NCBI GenBank assembly: GCA_037975125.1
Contig: JAJQOW010000014.1
Location: forward strand, 3,187,286-3,251,285
Source: Latrodectus hesperus
Taxonomy: Eukaryota > Arthropoda > Arachnida > Araneae > Theridiidae
DNA: 64,000 nt
Direction of reading: 5' to 3'
Shown: positions 40,140 through 57,116 of the stretch, piece by piece
Numbering within the stretch: position 1 is the first letter of the stretch
How the letters are laid out: every line of letters starts with the position of its first letter
Notes under the pieces: model-generated
Told to the model about the DNA's origin: nothing
Database searches by the model: none
The model's input: the letters and a program-made list of their open reading frames with translations, nothing else
Made by a program: the position numbers and the translations under genes

Positions 40140-41300
40140 AATAAATTGCATGATGGATTACATAAAAATTCAAAAACATCCAAAACTTCTAATGAATTTA
40201 TTAATGACTTCTTGATCACTACAGCACAACTTACACAGCTTTACAAAATAATATTCAAATTTATATCTCAAAAAATAAATTTAATGAAAATGTTGAGGAA
40301 AAAATTTAAAACTGTAGAAAGGTTGCAGATAAAGAAATTGTGATTAAAGATAATGAGAAGAATGCACCAACTTCTGTAACATAGGAAGACATTCCAGAAT
40401 CAGAAGAAAAATGTGAAGATCAAGCTTCAAGGAACTGATAAAACTTCACCTTCGTTAGAGAATTTTACAAGGAAAATTTTTTTGCGAATTAAAACAAGGA
40501 TCTCCTGATCCATTCCCAGAGTATACAGGGAACTATTGTCAAGCAGACCTCATTCTAAAAAAGAGTAAATTATAAAGGTAATTCACATGATATTCTATTA
40601 GCTGATCACTTAGGTTAGCAGAAAAAGGAGACCAAGAATAAGTATTTCTTTTGCTAGCTTGCGATTAAAAATGGCGTAAATAAGTTTTGTCAAAGCTGTG
40701 CACTTTGGCTCAAAATAGGATCACGCGTTATTTCTATTAAACCACTAGTAATTTTCGAAATTTTTTAATGTTTGGAGTACAGATCGTATAATTTAATTCG
40801 AACCATTTTCTCATCGATTACATGACTTTAATATTTGTGCTTTTGATTTCTACACCACATAGGCAGGGGCCATTTCAAATAAAATTTTGTATTTACGATG
40901 ATCATTTAAGGAATGATGAGATTTTTTTTCTCACGCTGATTTATTTATAAAATTTAATTTATTCTGATTTGGGAACCAATTATGAAATCACACTCTTTGA
41001 ATCATTTTAGAATATTTTAGGAAAATTACTTAGAATTTCTACTTTAAGTATCCCACAAATATTTAAGTCATAGAGATATGAAAGAAGTCTTAAACATACC
41101 CAATAAAATGATAACATTTGGAATTACTATTAACTGGTTTGTTGCTGCTTATAGGCAAACTCCTATTCTATTATAGGAATGTCACCTTTTCAACTTGTAT
41201 ATAGACGTATCCCACCTGAATCTTTGTAAAATCTAAAAGAAAGGTAGATAGAAGAAAAGTGGAAAGTCTTAACTGTAAACAAGAGGATTATTTAGATTAC
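40140..41300 (+). pseudogene. Gypsy-like gag/pol debris with integrase
   Basis: The clearest part is an integrase zinc-binding region near 40590-40740: DILLADHLG, then AIKNGVNKFCQSCALW and KIGSRVISIKPL. This follows the Gypsy order of histidines and FC.SC..CQ with the second Cys pair damaged. Near 41170-41230 a GMSPFQLVYRR..P segment matches the C-terminal end of the Gypsy integrase core, followed by LKERWIEEKWK-type residues. The intervening catalytic core is too decayed to read. A possible gag piece (SNEFINDFLITTAQL) lies near 40190. Stops are frequent. Confidence 0.65.
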
Positions 41301-42480
41301 TGTCAATGATTAATTAAAATAAAATTCGAGGAAGGCCCATAGCATTGTTGGCGTTATAAAAAAGGTTAAAAATTCAGTGATAAAGAATTGCTTTTATCAC
41401 CGTCATAGCAAACGTTGTTGAATACATGTATAATATACACTGCAATATTAGAATTAGCTTGCTAAATTCAGTTAAATTTAAATTAAAATATTGAAGTTCC
41501 AATGAATTACATGTTGTCAAATTTTGGCAACATATAGTCAAACCTAATCATGTTGAGAATACCTCTAAGGGGTTATTAGGCACTTAAAGGCCTGCACTCT
41601 GCTCTTTGTAATGAAGAAAGGTAAAATTAGTAGCTGAACATTATGTAACAACAACTTTTCAAGTTAGCTGAATATTTGAGCTAGATGGTTTTAGAAATTT
41701 AATTTATGCACCAAGTGAGCTACATAACAAAATGATTGTAGGCATGAAAAATAAATATTCAAAAATGAATTGAAATTTAGAAAGGACATTTATAGGATTT
41801 GCAGAGAGGATCATTGTTTGAGACTTTGAAATAATATACAAATGATTCTTTGAAGTAAAGCAGGTCATACACAGGTTGATCTGGAACATTCTTTGCCTGA
41901 CCTTATTTGCTTGTAAAAGTTGTAAGGACAAATGCCTTTCGTGCTATTGAAGAGTATACTCCCCAAAATTAGGAGCAACAGTTCTTCATAGCGATTTCTT
42001 TGCAGGATTAATTTAATAATTGGAACAATCGTCTCTGAAATTACGTAGCTCATCTTCTGTTAGAGATATGTCATTGTGTGTAAAGTGGGTAAATGAATAA
42101 TACGAACATCACGTTAGTATACCTTCACATAAAAATAATCAAAAAATATACAAAAAGAAATAAAAAATATTTAAGAATTTTATAAACACATGTATGGAAT
42201 AACGATAATTAAGAAAAGTAATTTATATCTGTTTATATATATAATTAATTAGAATGACATATTGTCAACTGGGTTTTTATTTTATTAAATTAACAAATAT
42301 CAGTTAAGATTTTTAAAAATGTCAAATTAAAATTTTCTTAAACGTAACCACTATACCAAAATGAAAAGAATATGTAACAATAATTACAAGATAAAGAAAA
42401 TAATGTCCTCTACGTACATCAGGGAAAATAAATTATTAAAGGGAAAAGGCTGAGAAAAATCTACAACACCTTGAGCTTTT
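41301..42480. other. Unassigned, with small minus-strand frames at 41704-42053
   Basis: Minus-strand frames contain KLILQRNRYEELLLLILG, which faintly resembles a piggyBac-type transposase segment. I could not extend the match and do not call it. A short hairpin, tgttgtc / ggcaaca, lies near 41512-41533. Confidence 0.3.
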
Positions 42481-42534
42481 AGCAAAAAATCTTCTTTCAA
42501 TTGGCATATCTCGCTTTGTTTTGTTTTCAGTTGG

Positions 42535-42790
42535 TGCAAATATTCAAAATTGGGGAATTATTTGGACCAAAACCCTACACATAAAACTCACGAGTAGTTC
42601 AAGAATAAATGGAGCGTGTCTTATCCTTCTCTGCAATTAACTACGGAAAGCATTCTCCAGCTTCGAACACGAAGAGTGATCTTTAATCCTCCTTTTGAAT
42701 AAAACGATGGTAAAGAATTTTCTATTGATATCACATAGACCCAGATAGCTGCGTAATTCTCTTGATCCTAGAAAGGCAAAGGATTATTTT
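42535..42790. repeat. Unnamed dispersed repeat, copy 2
   Basis: Same order of blocks as copy 1: attggggaattatt, cacataaaa, taaatggagcgtgtct, tgcaattaact, cattctccagcttcgaac, gatctttaatcctcctttt, ttctattgatatca. It also shares cagcttc..a..gaa..gtgatct with copy 3, which copy 1 has lost. It has the same orientation as the other copies. Confidence 0.65.
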
Positions 42791-42901
42791 AAATTCTCTT
42801 CGCTGTTAAGAGAACTTATTTAATATTTAAATGTATTGGGGTATATATAGAGAGAAATTATTTTACATATTTAAGCACAGAACCAAATGCAAAAATAAAA
42901 C

Positions 42902-42963
42902 CACACACACACATAAACACACTGACACACACACACACACACACACACATGTATATATATATA
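42902..42963. repeat. Interrupted (CA)n with short (TA)n
   Basis: CA repeats with aa and tg interruptions up to 42949, then gtatatatatatag. Confidence 0.93.
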
Positions 42964-43680
42964 GCAAAGTTGAAAATACATTGTTGAAATAGAAGAAAAT
43001 CTTAGCAAATCACTCAAGTGATAGAACTACCGAAAATATAGATTACAATAGAAATATAGATAAAAATATAGATTAAAACTTCAAACTAAACTAAAATATT
43101 ATATAAAATTACAACAAAGATTAAATTTTACAATAATGTAATGGAAACAAAGATTAGAACATTAACATAAGCCCAAAAAATTAAAATCTAATTATAAAGT
43201 AAAAACCAATGTGGTCACCTTAATCGGTTGTTAAAATAACCACAGATATTCATATGAATAACTTTTGAGTTAAACGCGCAGGGACACAGGCATCAAAGTT
43301 TGGGATAAAACACCCCAAATCTATATTCCAAAATTACCATATACATATAAACTGCTGGAAACAAGTAGAATGACTGTCATATTTTATAAATAATGCTTTA
43401 AATTTTAGCTAAAATTATTTAATTTTTCTTTTTTTATTTTATTACACTAATTTTTCTTTTATTTTCAGTAAATGAGTTTTATTTACCATTAAGAAAACAC
43501 TATAAAATAGTACTTAAGGATATTTGGTCTGTGGAAAAATAGGACACCCGCAAAAATATATATAAACATAATCAAATTTAAAAGCAACGGTCAAATGAAA
43601 TTTAAATAAAATAATGATATTTAATATTTTCGTTATTTCGTGATATTTAATATTTAATAATTCGTAACCAAGTAATACAG
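42964..43680. other. AT-rich DNA, nothing recognised
   Basis: A-rich strand bias near 43040-43200, otherwise featureless. Confidence 0.5.
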
Positions 43681-44030
43681 CATAGATTCATACATAGCGA
43701 TGTAGGTGAGCCTGAAACTGCACCTTTAGGTAAACGGGTTTGGAATACTCGTCCATCACCAGTGCCTCGTAATTTTTAAACAACCTCAGGAAACGAAGTC
43801 ACACCTGAGCTGGCACCTTCTTCTCTGCATCCACGCCACGCCAGCAGATGGACTTTGGACGTCATATGTTAACGTAGACACGTCCTTACCCCACGGAGCT
43901 CCAGCAACCCAGTGAGGGAAGGTACGTGGTCACCCTCTGAATCACTGCACTCGGCAAATGATGCTTCACTTTGCTGATCTTATCGGGAAGTGAAGTGAAG
44001 CTATTGAGCCATTGGAGTTCAATTAATCCA
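43681..44030. other. GC-rich unassigned island
   Basis: About 350 bp of strikingly higher GC (for example cacgccacgccagcagatgg near 43832). No long ORF, no tRNA-like boxes and no terminal repeats seen. The abrupt composition change suggests a transposon fragment such as a LINE 3' UTR, or a CpG-rich regulatory patch. Confidence 0.4.
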
Positions 44031-44753
44031 ACACTAAATTAAAATTTCAAATTAGAGAATAAGTCTAAATACTTAGTAGTATCTTTAATATTTCCATAAA
44101 ACTTTCATTTCAGCTTTCATTTTTCATAATGGTTGTTTTAAAATTTTCTTGTATGTGTAAGCTTATGAAAAGGCAGTGAATTTAAGGCACACACATACAC
44201 ACAGATACATTCCAAACATCATTTATTTAAAGAAAACATTGTATAAAACAAAATTGTCCATCTGTAACATAAGTGTGACCATCACCGTGATTACCAGACA
44301 ATTGTATACTGTTTATTACTAAAAGGGTTTATGTAGAGAATGCTACAGGGTTAGTAAATGCTTAAGAAAGGTCTTAGGAATTCACTGGCACCTATGTTTT
44401 AAAACTTCAGAATAGGGGTAAAATAAAGGAAAATTTATAAATTTAGAATTATATTAAATATGTATCTCATGTCTTTTTGTATTCTTTGCTTCTCTTGTAT
44501 TTCTGAAAGATAATCCACAACTATGTGTTGAATTTGTCAATATCCCCTGATGAAGCTAATATTGGTATTTACTTCCATATATTTTTCGTTTTGTTTCCTA
44601 CTTTATAATTAAATATGGATTTTGTACCATTCTTCCTGGAAGTATTGTGAAAGTTCTAGAAGCAAGGGGGCTAGAGAATATTGATTCCGGTTTAAACTCT
44701 CTATATTTATCAAATAATTATATCAAATAATTATAAATATATTATCTTTATAT

Positions 44754-44806
44754 CAAATAATTATAAAAACGCTATATTTTCTATATAGCGTTTTTGTAAT
44801 TATTTG
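44754..44806. repeat. 23-bp inverted repeat preceded by tandem half-sites
   Basis: The arms 44754-44776 (begins caaataattataaaaac) and 44784-44806 are complementary except for one A/C position. The outer half, caaataattat, also occurs twice just upstream (from about 44710 and 44723), so the left arm belongs to a short tandem series. Confidence 0.85.
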
Positions 44807-49058
<4,252 letters not shown>

Positions 49059-49151
49059 AATAGAATTAAAATATAATTTATTTGGCTTAGAAAATTATAT
49101 TTTAATTCTATTACAAAAGAAATGAAATTATAATTTTCTAAGCCAAATAAA
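49059..49151. repeat. Interlocked palindromes (A-B-A'-B')
   Basis: Arm A at 49059-49079 pairs perfectly (21 bp) with A' at 49092-49112. Arm B at 49077-49099 pairs perfectly (23 bp) with B' at 49129-49151. B overlaps both A and A', so the A/A' and B/B' hairpins are mutually exclusive. B contains tttggcttag. Confidence 0.92.
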
Positions 49152-49277
49152 GCACGCACCACTTGAGTCACATTAAAAGATGAAAAGATGCTTTAACATC
49201 GTTAGATGTTTTGAGTAAATATATTGAATAGTGGTTTTTTGAATAGTATTGTAATGAGCAGAAACAATAGGAGATCT

Positions 49278-49489
<212 letters not shown>

Positions 49490-49722
49490 TGTATTATGAA
49501 TATTTAGTACCGAAATGCAACATATATGTTATTGTAAAACAATTGCAAAAATTGTAAGCAGTGTAAAATATTAAGCTACAGAGAAAACAAAAGACATGGT
49601 TTGCTTAAGAGTTACATAATTCAATAATACAAGCACAACAAACATTAATTTATCATGCATACTTATACCGCCTAGCATATATAAAGATCCGAAGCTATTA
49701 TGAGGATTTCTCTTTATATTTG

Positions 49723-49736
49723 CTGCATATTACCCT
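49723..49736. repeat. Target-site duplication, left copy
   Basis: ctgcatattaccct, repeated exactly at 52941-52954. Confidence 0.8.
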
Positions 49737-52538
49737 ATTGACATTTGTAAACAATCTGCAGAAGATACATTGACATTCCGTAATCCTGTTAAAAAATTCA
49801 AATTAAACTGGTGGAATCCAAAATTGAAGGCATTAAAAAGTAAGACTAAAGCACTCCGCAGAAGGTTTAAATGCTCACAGGATCCAATAGTAAAAAGTCA
49901 CTATATTCAACAATATAAGAAATCTCTAGCAAATTATAAAAAAGAAATTCTACAAACAAAACTGAATAGTTGGCAAAACTATTGCTCAAAAACTAATTCC
50001 GCATATAATATATTAGAAAAAATAGCAACAAACAAAATTTTTAAACCAACAAATTTTGTACCCTTTAATTCAATTCAACAAGATTCAAATATTTCCAAAT
50101 CCACTTTCTCAAACCTTTTAGAATTCTCCTTTCCAGATGATCCAACAAATCACCCAATCATTCCCGTTACAACAAACCAAAATTTAGACCCACCATTCAC
50201 AAAAACAGAACTTAAAATCACAATTAAAAACCTGAATAACAAAAAAGCCCCAGGTATCGATGGTTTAGATAACGGTATTGTAAAACTAATCTATCAAGCT
50301 ATTCCAAAAATTTTCTTAACTTTTCTAAATTTATGTTTAAAACTTCATTACTTTCCTAAATCTTTTAAAATAGGACAAATTATTTACTTTATGAAAAAAG
50401 ACAAACCACCGAACGACTTAAGTTCATATAGACCTATTTGCTTACTTCCAGCAATAGGTAAAGTCCTTGAGCGCCTAATAACAAATAGGCTAAAAATCCA
50501 TTTAGAAAACCAAAATTTTTATAGTGACACTCAATTTGGATTCCGAACAAAATTGTCAACTGAACATGCTCTGCTTAAAATTAAGGAACAAATCAATAAA
50601 AACAAATTACAAGATAATTACACAGCGTTAGTGAGCATGGACATATAAAGGGCGTTTGACTCCCTATGGTGGCCGGGATTAAAGCAAGCATTAAATAATT
50701 TAAATTTACCGCCAAATTTACTAAAAAATTTTCATAACTTTTTAACTGACAGAGAATTATTACTAAATTCACGACAATATACAAATTAATATAAAGCAAT
50801 CAAGAGGCTGCCCACAGGGTTCAGTCAGTGGACCTATTCTATGGAATGTATATTATGATGAGATAAATAAATTCAATTGGCCAATCCATACAAAAGTAAT
50901 CACTTTTGCAGATGATACCCTTTTCATTGTATCCGGAGAAACTAAAGAAAAATTAAAACTTAATAGTAACCAAACATTAGCTCTTTTTTCTAAACTTTGC
51001 ACAAAATTAAAATTAAATGTCTCCCCTTCAAAATCCAAAATTTTAATCTTAGGTAAAAAAACCCACACCCTAAAATATAATCCAAAAATAGTATTCAATA
51101 ATATCAGTCTCAAACACACCAAATTACTAACTTATCTTGGAATTCAAATAGACAGCAAGCTTTCCTTTTTACCCCACTTAAGATCATTAAAACCAAGAAT
51201 AATTAAAATTGCACAGAGATTGAAATCAATGTCCAATTTAAATTGGGGTCTAAAAGGTAAAATTATTAAAATTATATATAATACCGTAATAACCAGAATA
51301 ATTTATATGGTGCAGCTTTCTGGGTTGAACCTTTAAATCAAAGAAAACAAAAACTTCTATTAACAATAGAAAGGTATTTTACACTACTAATCACAAAATG
51401 CTTCAAAACGACCTCTACTACGAGTCTAGAGCTGCTAGCAGGCACTCCACCACTACCTCTTCTGGCCGAACAGGAAAAATTAAAATCCTTACTGTTTCAA
51501 CATAATTCAACTATATATATCGGAGTCGACGAAATACCACCATCAATAGACTGTAAACCCAAAAAAGATGCAGTTCACCCAGCAGATTGGTTAAAAGGCC
51601 TTCATATCTTCATTAACCCAAGCACCTCCTCAAATTATCAACCAGTACATACCCATTGGAACCTCTTCACAGATGGATCAAAATCAGACTTAAAAGTAGG
51701 AGCAGCCATCGTCATTTATAATAATCAAATTTTACAGAATTTTCACCTAATCAAATTACATCCAAATAATTCAATTTTTCAAGCAGAAGCGATAGCTATA
51801 AAACAAGCAATCCAAATCATCACAGTAAATCATCATACACCAGCAACAATCTGGACTGATAGTAAATCGACTCTTCAGGCCCTACAAAACCCTTTTCCGG
51901 AATCATCAATAGTAGCAGATATTCAAAAATTACTCAAGCATCATCAAAATCATCCAATCCAACTTTTCTGGGTGAGGGCACATCAAGGAGTGGCAGGAAA
52001 TGAATTAGCTGACACAAAAGCCAAAGAAGCCGCAGACCTCCCTGAAGCTGAAATTCAAGATTATCCGTGGTCAAAAGCACCTATAAAATTGAATTTAAAA
52101 AAATCAACCATAACAAATTGGCAAGAAATTTGGAACAGCAGTACAACTGGAAGATACCTCTACGATATTTTTCCTACCGTCTCTACAACCGCTTGTTTTG
52201 ATATTCCACAAATTAATTATTTCCTCACTAATCACGGTCCTTTTCCGATATATTATAAAAAAATAAAGAAAGCTTCATCTGACAAATGTATCTGTGATTC
52301 AGAAGGCTCAAGTTTACATTACATCAAGGAATGCCAACTAACTACAAACTTTCACCTTAAACAATCCTCAAATCAAACTAACTCACAATTTATAAAATTT
52401 TGCATTTCTAACAATTATAGAAAAAAGAAAATAATTGAACTTAGTAAGTACCTTATGGGAAAAGACCTAAATATCTGTAAAGACCCATTCAATAGAACTG
52501 TTAACTATACCACAGATAACAGCCAAGATTCTGATTAA
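49737..52538 (+). pseudogene. LINE ORF2: reverse transcriptase plus RNase H, three lesions
   Basis: Domains in order: linker KLNWWNPKLKALKSKTKAL (from 49800), RT motifs NKKAPGIDGLDNGIVK, SYRPICLLPAIGKVLERL (near 50425), FGFRTKLSTEHALL, RAFDSLWWPGL, RGCPQGSVSGPILWNVYYDE, catalytic FADD (50905-50916), LLTYLGIQIDSKLSF; then AAFWVEPL, LELLAGTPPLPLLAEQ, and RNase H FTDGS (51666-51680), AEAIAI, WTDSKS (51852 on), AHQGVAGNELADTKAKEA (from 51978). The stop is TAA 52536-52538. All visible RT and RNase H catalytic residues are present. Breaks are an in-frame TAA at 50646-50648, a frame change near 50784-50790, and a 2-bp TA gain near 51303-51308. The frame from 51309 to the end is continuous. Confidence 0.88.
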
Positions 52539-52737
52539 ACGTATTAAAATAACGTATCTTAATCCAATACTTGGTTTTTACTATAATTGTATTATTGCTT
52601 TGTCTTTTGTTCTTTAATTGTATATATTCATTCAATTACCTGTAAATATTCTATTTATTTTTATATTTCATATAACATAATCAATTTTGTACTACGTTTA
52701 TCATGTCGTTTATTCAATGTAACAGAACTGTGATGCT

Positions 52738-52758
52738 TTGATCTACGCAGTAGATCAA
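52738..52758 (+). other. Hairpin in LINE 3' UTR
   Basis: Perfect 9-bp stem ttgatctac / gtagatcaa with loop gca. Confidence 0.75.
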
Positions 52759-52940
52759 TGCAGGCCTTTTGTGCCCCACCTTTTGTAATTTTTACCATAT
52801 TCCAATACATTAAACCGGGTTACGGTTCTCGCGGGGTGCCCCTGGGTCCTCCTGGGGGTGCTTTGCTCATATTGACGTAGTGGGGATTTCAACCTGATAA
52901 CCTTTGGTATAGTTCAGGGTCCCTTCTCGCCTATTTAATT

Positions 52941-52954
52941 CTGCATATTACCCT
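52941..52954. repeat. Target-site duplication, right copy
   Basis: ctgcatattaccct, identical to 49723-49736. Confidence 0.8.
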
Positions 52955-53149
52955 TTTCGTGACTGACCTCAATAAAGGTATTTCCATATTTAGCGGCTTA
53001 CATCAATAATCCCATTTCAGTGTTCTCGAATGAATTATTTTCAAACACTTATCTCATATGAAAAGTAAAAATGTGAAAGAGTCTCAAAATCTTCTATAGC
53101 AATTTGGTTCAAGTAAGGAATCCTTATTCCTGACTATTGATTCCTGATC

Positions 53150-53530
53150 TTTTTATTTTGAAAGGAGATGTGAAATTTTATAATCATCTTAAAATACATT
53201 AAATCATGGAACAAATAATATCGATAAAGAAATAGCTTACTAATAAAGCTGAATTTGTATCAATTGGCCAATCATGATAATGTTCCATGAAAATCATCAT
53301 TTTTTTCGTCAATCGATACAGTTTCAGCATTAGCATTTTCTTTCATTTGTAATAAGTGTTGAAAAATTTTATAATCGCATTTTAAAATACAATAAACGAC
53401 GGAACAAATATTGTCGATAAGGAGATAGCTTCCTAATGAAGCTGAAACTGTAACTGTTGGCAAAAAAGGATATTTTCCACAGTAATCAGATAAATTTCAT
53501 TCATTTATGAAATATTATTTGGATCCTAGA
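53150..53530. repeat. Tandem dimer, unit about 191 bp
   Basis: The block beginning aaattttataatc at 53173 recurs at 53364, and shared sequence continues for over 90 bp (aataaagctgaa / aatgaagctgaa blocks, then gata.t.ttcca). The copies have diverged noticeably. In the second unit the minus strand is open for 63 codons (53463 down to 53272). The first unit has stops in the matching frame. Confidence 0.75.
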
Positions 53531-53743
53531 ATTAATTAAAAAATTAATGCTCACTGGCAGTAAAGAGCAAATATAATTATTATTTCTAATTATAATACTA
53601 TATCAGTAGTTTTGATATCAGATTTCAACAGATTAATGAAACCTTAACTTTTATCAAAAAATGATGAGAAATCAGTTATCTATTGGAACTTAAAGCGTCA
53701 AAACACTATTTATCTTATTTTTTTACCAGAAAACATGTGAATA

Positions 53744-53793
53744 TTAATGCCGTAATTTATTTTTTAGCAAAAAACATAAAGTACGGCATTAAT
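53744..53793. repeat. Hairpin with perfect 12-bp outer stem
   Basis: attaatgccgta (53744-53755) pairs with tacggcattaat (53782-53793). Inner A- and T-rich segments extend the pairing with a few bulges. Confidence 0.82.
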
Positions 53794-55149
53794 CTTGACA
53801 TTACCCATTTCTTGATAAATGAGCGGAAGGATGGGTGGAAAAAATAATTGAAAACTCTTGATTGCTACCTAATGACAAATTTTAAAATATTGTTTATTTA
53901 AGTATAAATCTCAATAAAAACAATTGTATTTTCCAATATATTCACCGTGTTTATATCAATTAAAATGACAGTTTCACTAATCACAAAAAGTACACAATCA
54001 TAAAATTTCAGCAGATACACACTTAAAGATAATGATGGTAAGATTCTGATTGCTGGCAATTTTAAAATAAGATTATATATAAAATAGTTCAGAATTTTGT
54101 GTTTAAATCTCGATTTTCCCAAATAATTATATTTAAATTATACACATAGTTATTTTACAGAACGTATATTTTTAACTTTAAAAATGTTTTGTTTTACTGC
54201 ATGAAATTTTGTGTAATATTTTGACAAAATATAATTCAAAAGCATTTTCCATAAATGAGAAAAAATACAAAATTTATTATAGCTGCATATGTATTAAATT
54301 AGTTTTAAAAATACAGATTTATAATTTATTTAGAAATTAAAGGATGCCTGAGAAAACAAACGTATGATTTTCTGCTTATGTTTTCAGTTACTATGCTTAA
54401 TCATTATAAAAAGAAGATTTTCTAAATAAGATACATATGAAATTATGTATTTATTTTTATATAATATTTACTTTTAATTTAAAATAACTTAAAACTTAAT
54501 AACTCAAAAATATTTAAGAATTAAAATTTACAAAAAACACTTAATTCTTAAATATTTTTAAGTTATACTAAATCATCAATAAGTTCTTATGATTCAAAAT
54601 TCAATTGTAAATATCCTTTGAAACTGCAAATAAATTTTAAAGATATCAAAATAGATTCAACATTAAATATAGTTAATAAGTATAGATTAAAAGAAATTAT
54701 AGACAAAAGAAATAACATTGACAGAACTCACATCACAATTTAAATAATTCACTTATTTTTTAAATATTTTAGGTTTGAAAAAGATGAATAAATTGTAAAA
54801 CAATTTAATTACTTAAAAATATACACAAAAATAAATTTAATCAATTATTATTACATTTAAATAAATTACAAATCCATTTATCTATTTTATTTCTCTTCTT
54901 TTCTATTTCATTTCATCAATTTAAATTTTAATTTTGCAGGTAGTAAAATTTAGTTGATCTGAAGAATTATCCCTCACAAGTACTATACATGTTTATGTTA
55001 TGGGTATGTATATGCAAACTCATATTTATTTCCAGAAATAATAGTCATCTGTACTAGAAATGTTCTTAGTAAATTAAAAAAACATCCATATTTGTGAGAA
55101 AAATTTTAAAATTTCAAAAATTGAAAGAACTTTCTAATAGAGAAGGAAT
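53794..55149. other. AT-rich DNA with one long hairpin
   Basis: No gene seen. A 74-codon minus-strand frame at 53898-54122 is not recognisable. The hairpin at 54500-54565 is listed separately. Confidence 0.55.
54500..54565. repeat. 24-bp inverted repeat, one mismatch, 18-nt loop
   Basis: The arms 54500-54523 (begins taactcaaaaatattt) and 54542-54565 pair at 23 of 24 positions. Confidence 0.88.
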
Positions 55150-55390
55150 TTTATTGCAAATTGCCATTTCCCTTCATCTCCAATTAATGACCATAGAGAC
55201 ATTTATGGAATTACTGGAAATTTCACAAAGCTTGCATGTCTCATTGTGAGGATGAACGGAGCCTGTCTAACCATTTAACCGCTTCCTTAATTAACTGGCA
55301 GAAATCGTACATCAGCTTCAAATGGAACTGGTGATCTGCTATCATCATTTTCTATCTATTCATCTTACAGGAAACCCTTCAAACATTAGT
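55150..55390. repeat. Unnamed dispersed repeat, copy 3
   Basis: Shares ggaattactgg, tgaacggagcctgtct, and the longest exact block with copy 1, attaactggcagaaatc. It then has cagcttcaaatggaac and gtgatctgctatcatcattttc, which align with copy 2. Same orientation as copies 1 and 2. No flanking duplication found. Confidence 0.65.
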
Positions 55391-56254
<864 letters not shown>

Positions 56255-56255
<1 letters not shown>

Positions 56256-57019
56256 ATATGTGTAATGTTTCATAATTTTTAATTATTAACATTTTTGCTA
56301 ATTTTCTGAAAATTAATTATATATTTTAATTTTAAATCAAGTATTTCTTTGGTAATGAAAAAAAATATGAAATGTAAAATTCTATTGAAATCAACTTCGA
56401 CACAAAATATCATTAAGCAAATATATAAATATATATACAAGGATAACTATAATTAAAATACATTATGGGTTTCCTCTTTTAATTTAACACTTATCTGTGT
56501 GAGTTAAACAATTAAATAAGTTGCATTCCCTTATATGATGTGTTTCTGAAAAATTGCCCGCTGAAACTAATTACTTTTCATTATAAATCAGTCAATCATA
56601 TTCAGTTGCTGGCTTCTTTTATTAAAGAAGCACTTTTGTTAGAATTTCAAAAAGATAATTTTAAATTAAAAGAAATTTAAGATTAATGATCTCTTAAACA
56701 AATCTAAAATTAAAGTATTTTTCATGTTAATATAGTAAATTAAAGGCTGGTGATTAATAGTGACGTCATAATCTGACAGCTTGTCAACATTTGCAATTCT
56801 TTATGAAAATGTTAGTTTCTAGCTCAAAAATTAAGTAAGTAGTATTAATCCATCATTTAAAGTTACAAGTGATTTTTTATTTTCATACCAAAATATATTC
56901 TCATTAGGAGTAAATGCTGTTTTGTTGATATTCGATTACTCTTTATATCGATTACTCTTTATAATTTTGATAAAGATATTTTTTTATTGCTACTATAGTA
57001 AAAACATTTTTATAACTAA

Positions 57020-57021
<2 letters not shown>
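56255..57021. other. AT-rich DNA, nothing recognised
   Basis: Featureless apart from short homopolymers. Confidence 0.6.

Positions 57022-57113
<92 letters not shown>
57022..57113. repeat. (TA)n microsatellite
   Basis: 92-bp pure TA run followed by a duplicated aggtgt motif (57114 on and 57131 on). Confidence 0.97.

Positions 57114-57116
<3 letters not shown>

Larger units (their letters stand above)
49737..52940 (+). mobile_element. Young 5'-truncated R1-like LINE with 14-bp target duplication
   Basis: About 3.2 kb. It contains the segment between endonuclease and RT, the full RT domain, RNase H and a 3' UTR, but no endonuclease. It is bracketed by exact 14-bp direct repeats (49723-49736, 52941-52954). 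The first base is in frame with ORF2, again indicating truncation on integration. GC in the 3' UTR (52790-52940) is markedly high. There is no poly-A tail before the right duplication. It differs in sequence from the LINE at 6860, so it represents a second family. Confidence 0.85.

Noticed and set aside
41704..42053. piggyBac transposase fragment on the minus strand
   Set aside because: Only one short stretch (RNRYEELLLLILG) is suggestive and neighbouring residues do not follow the family.
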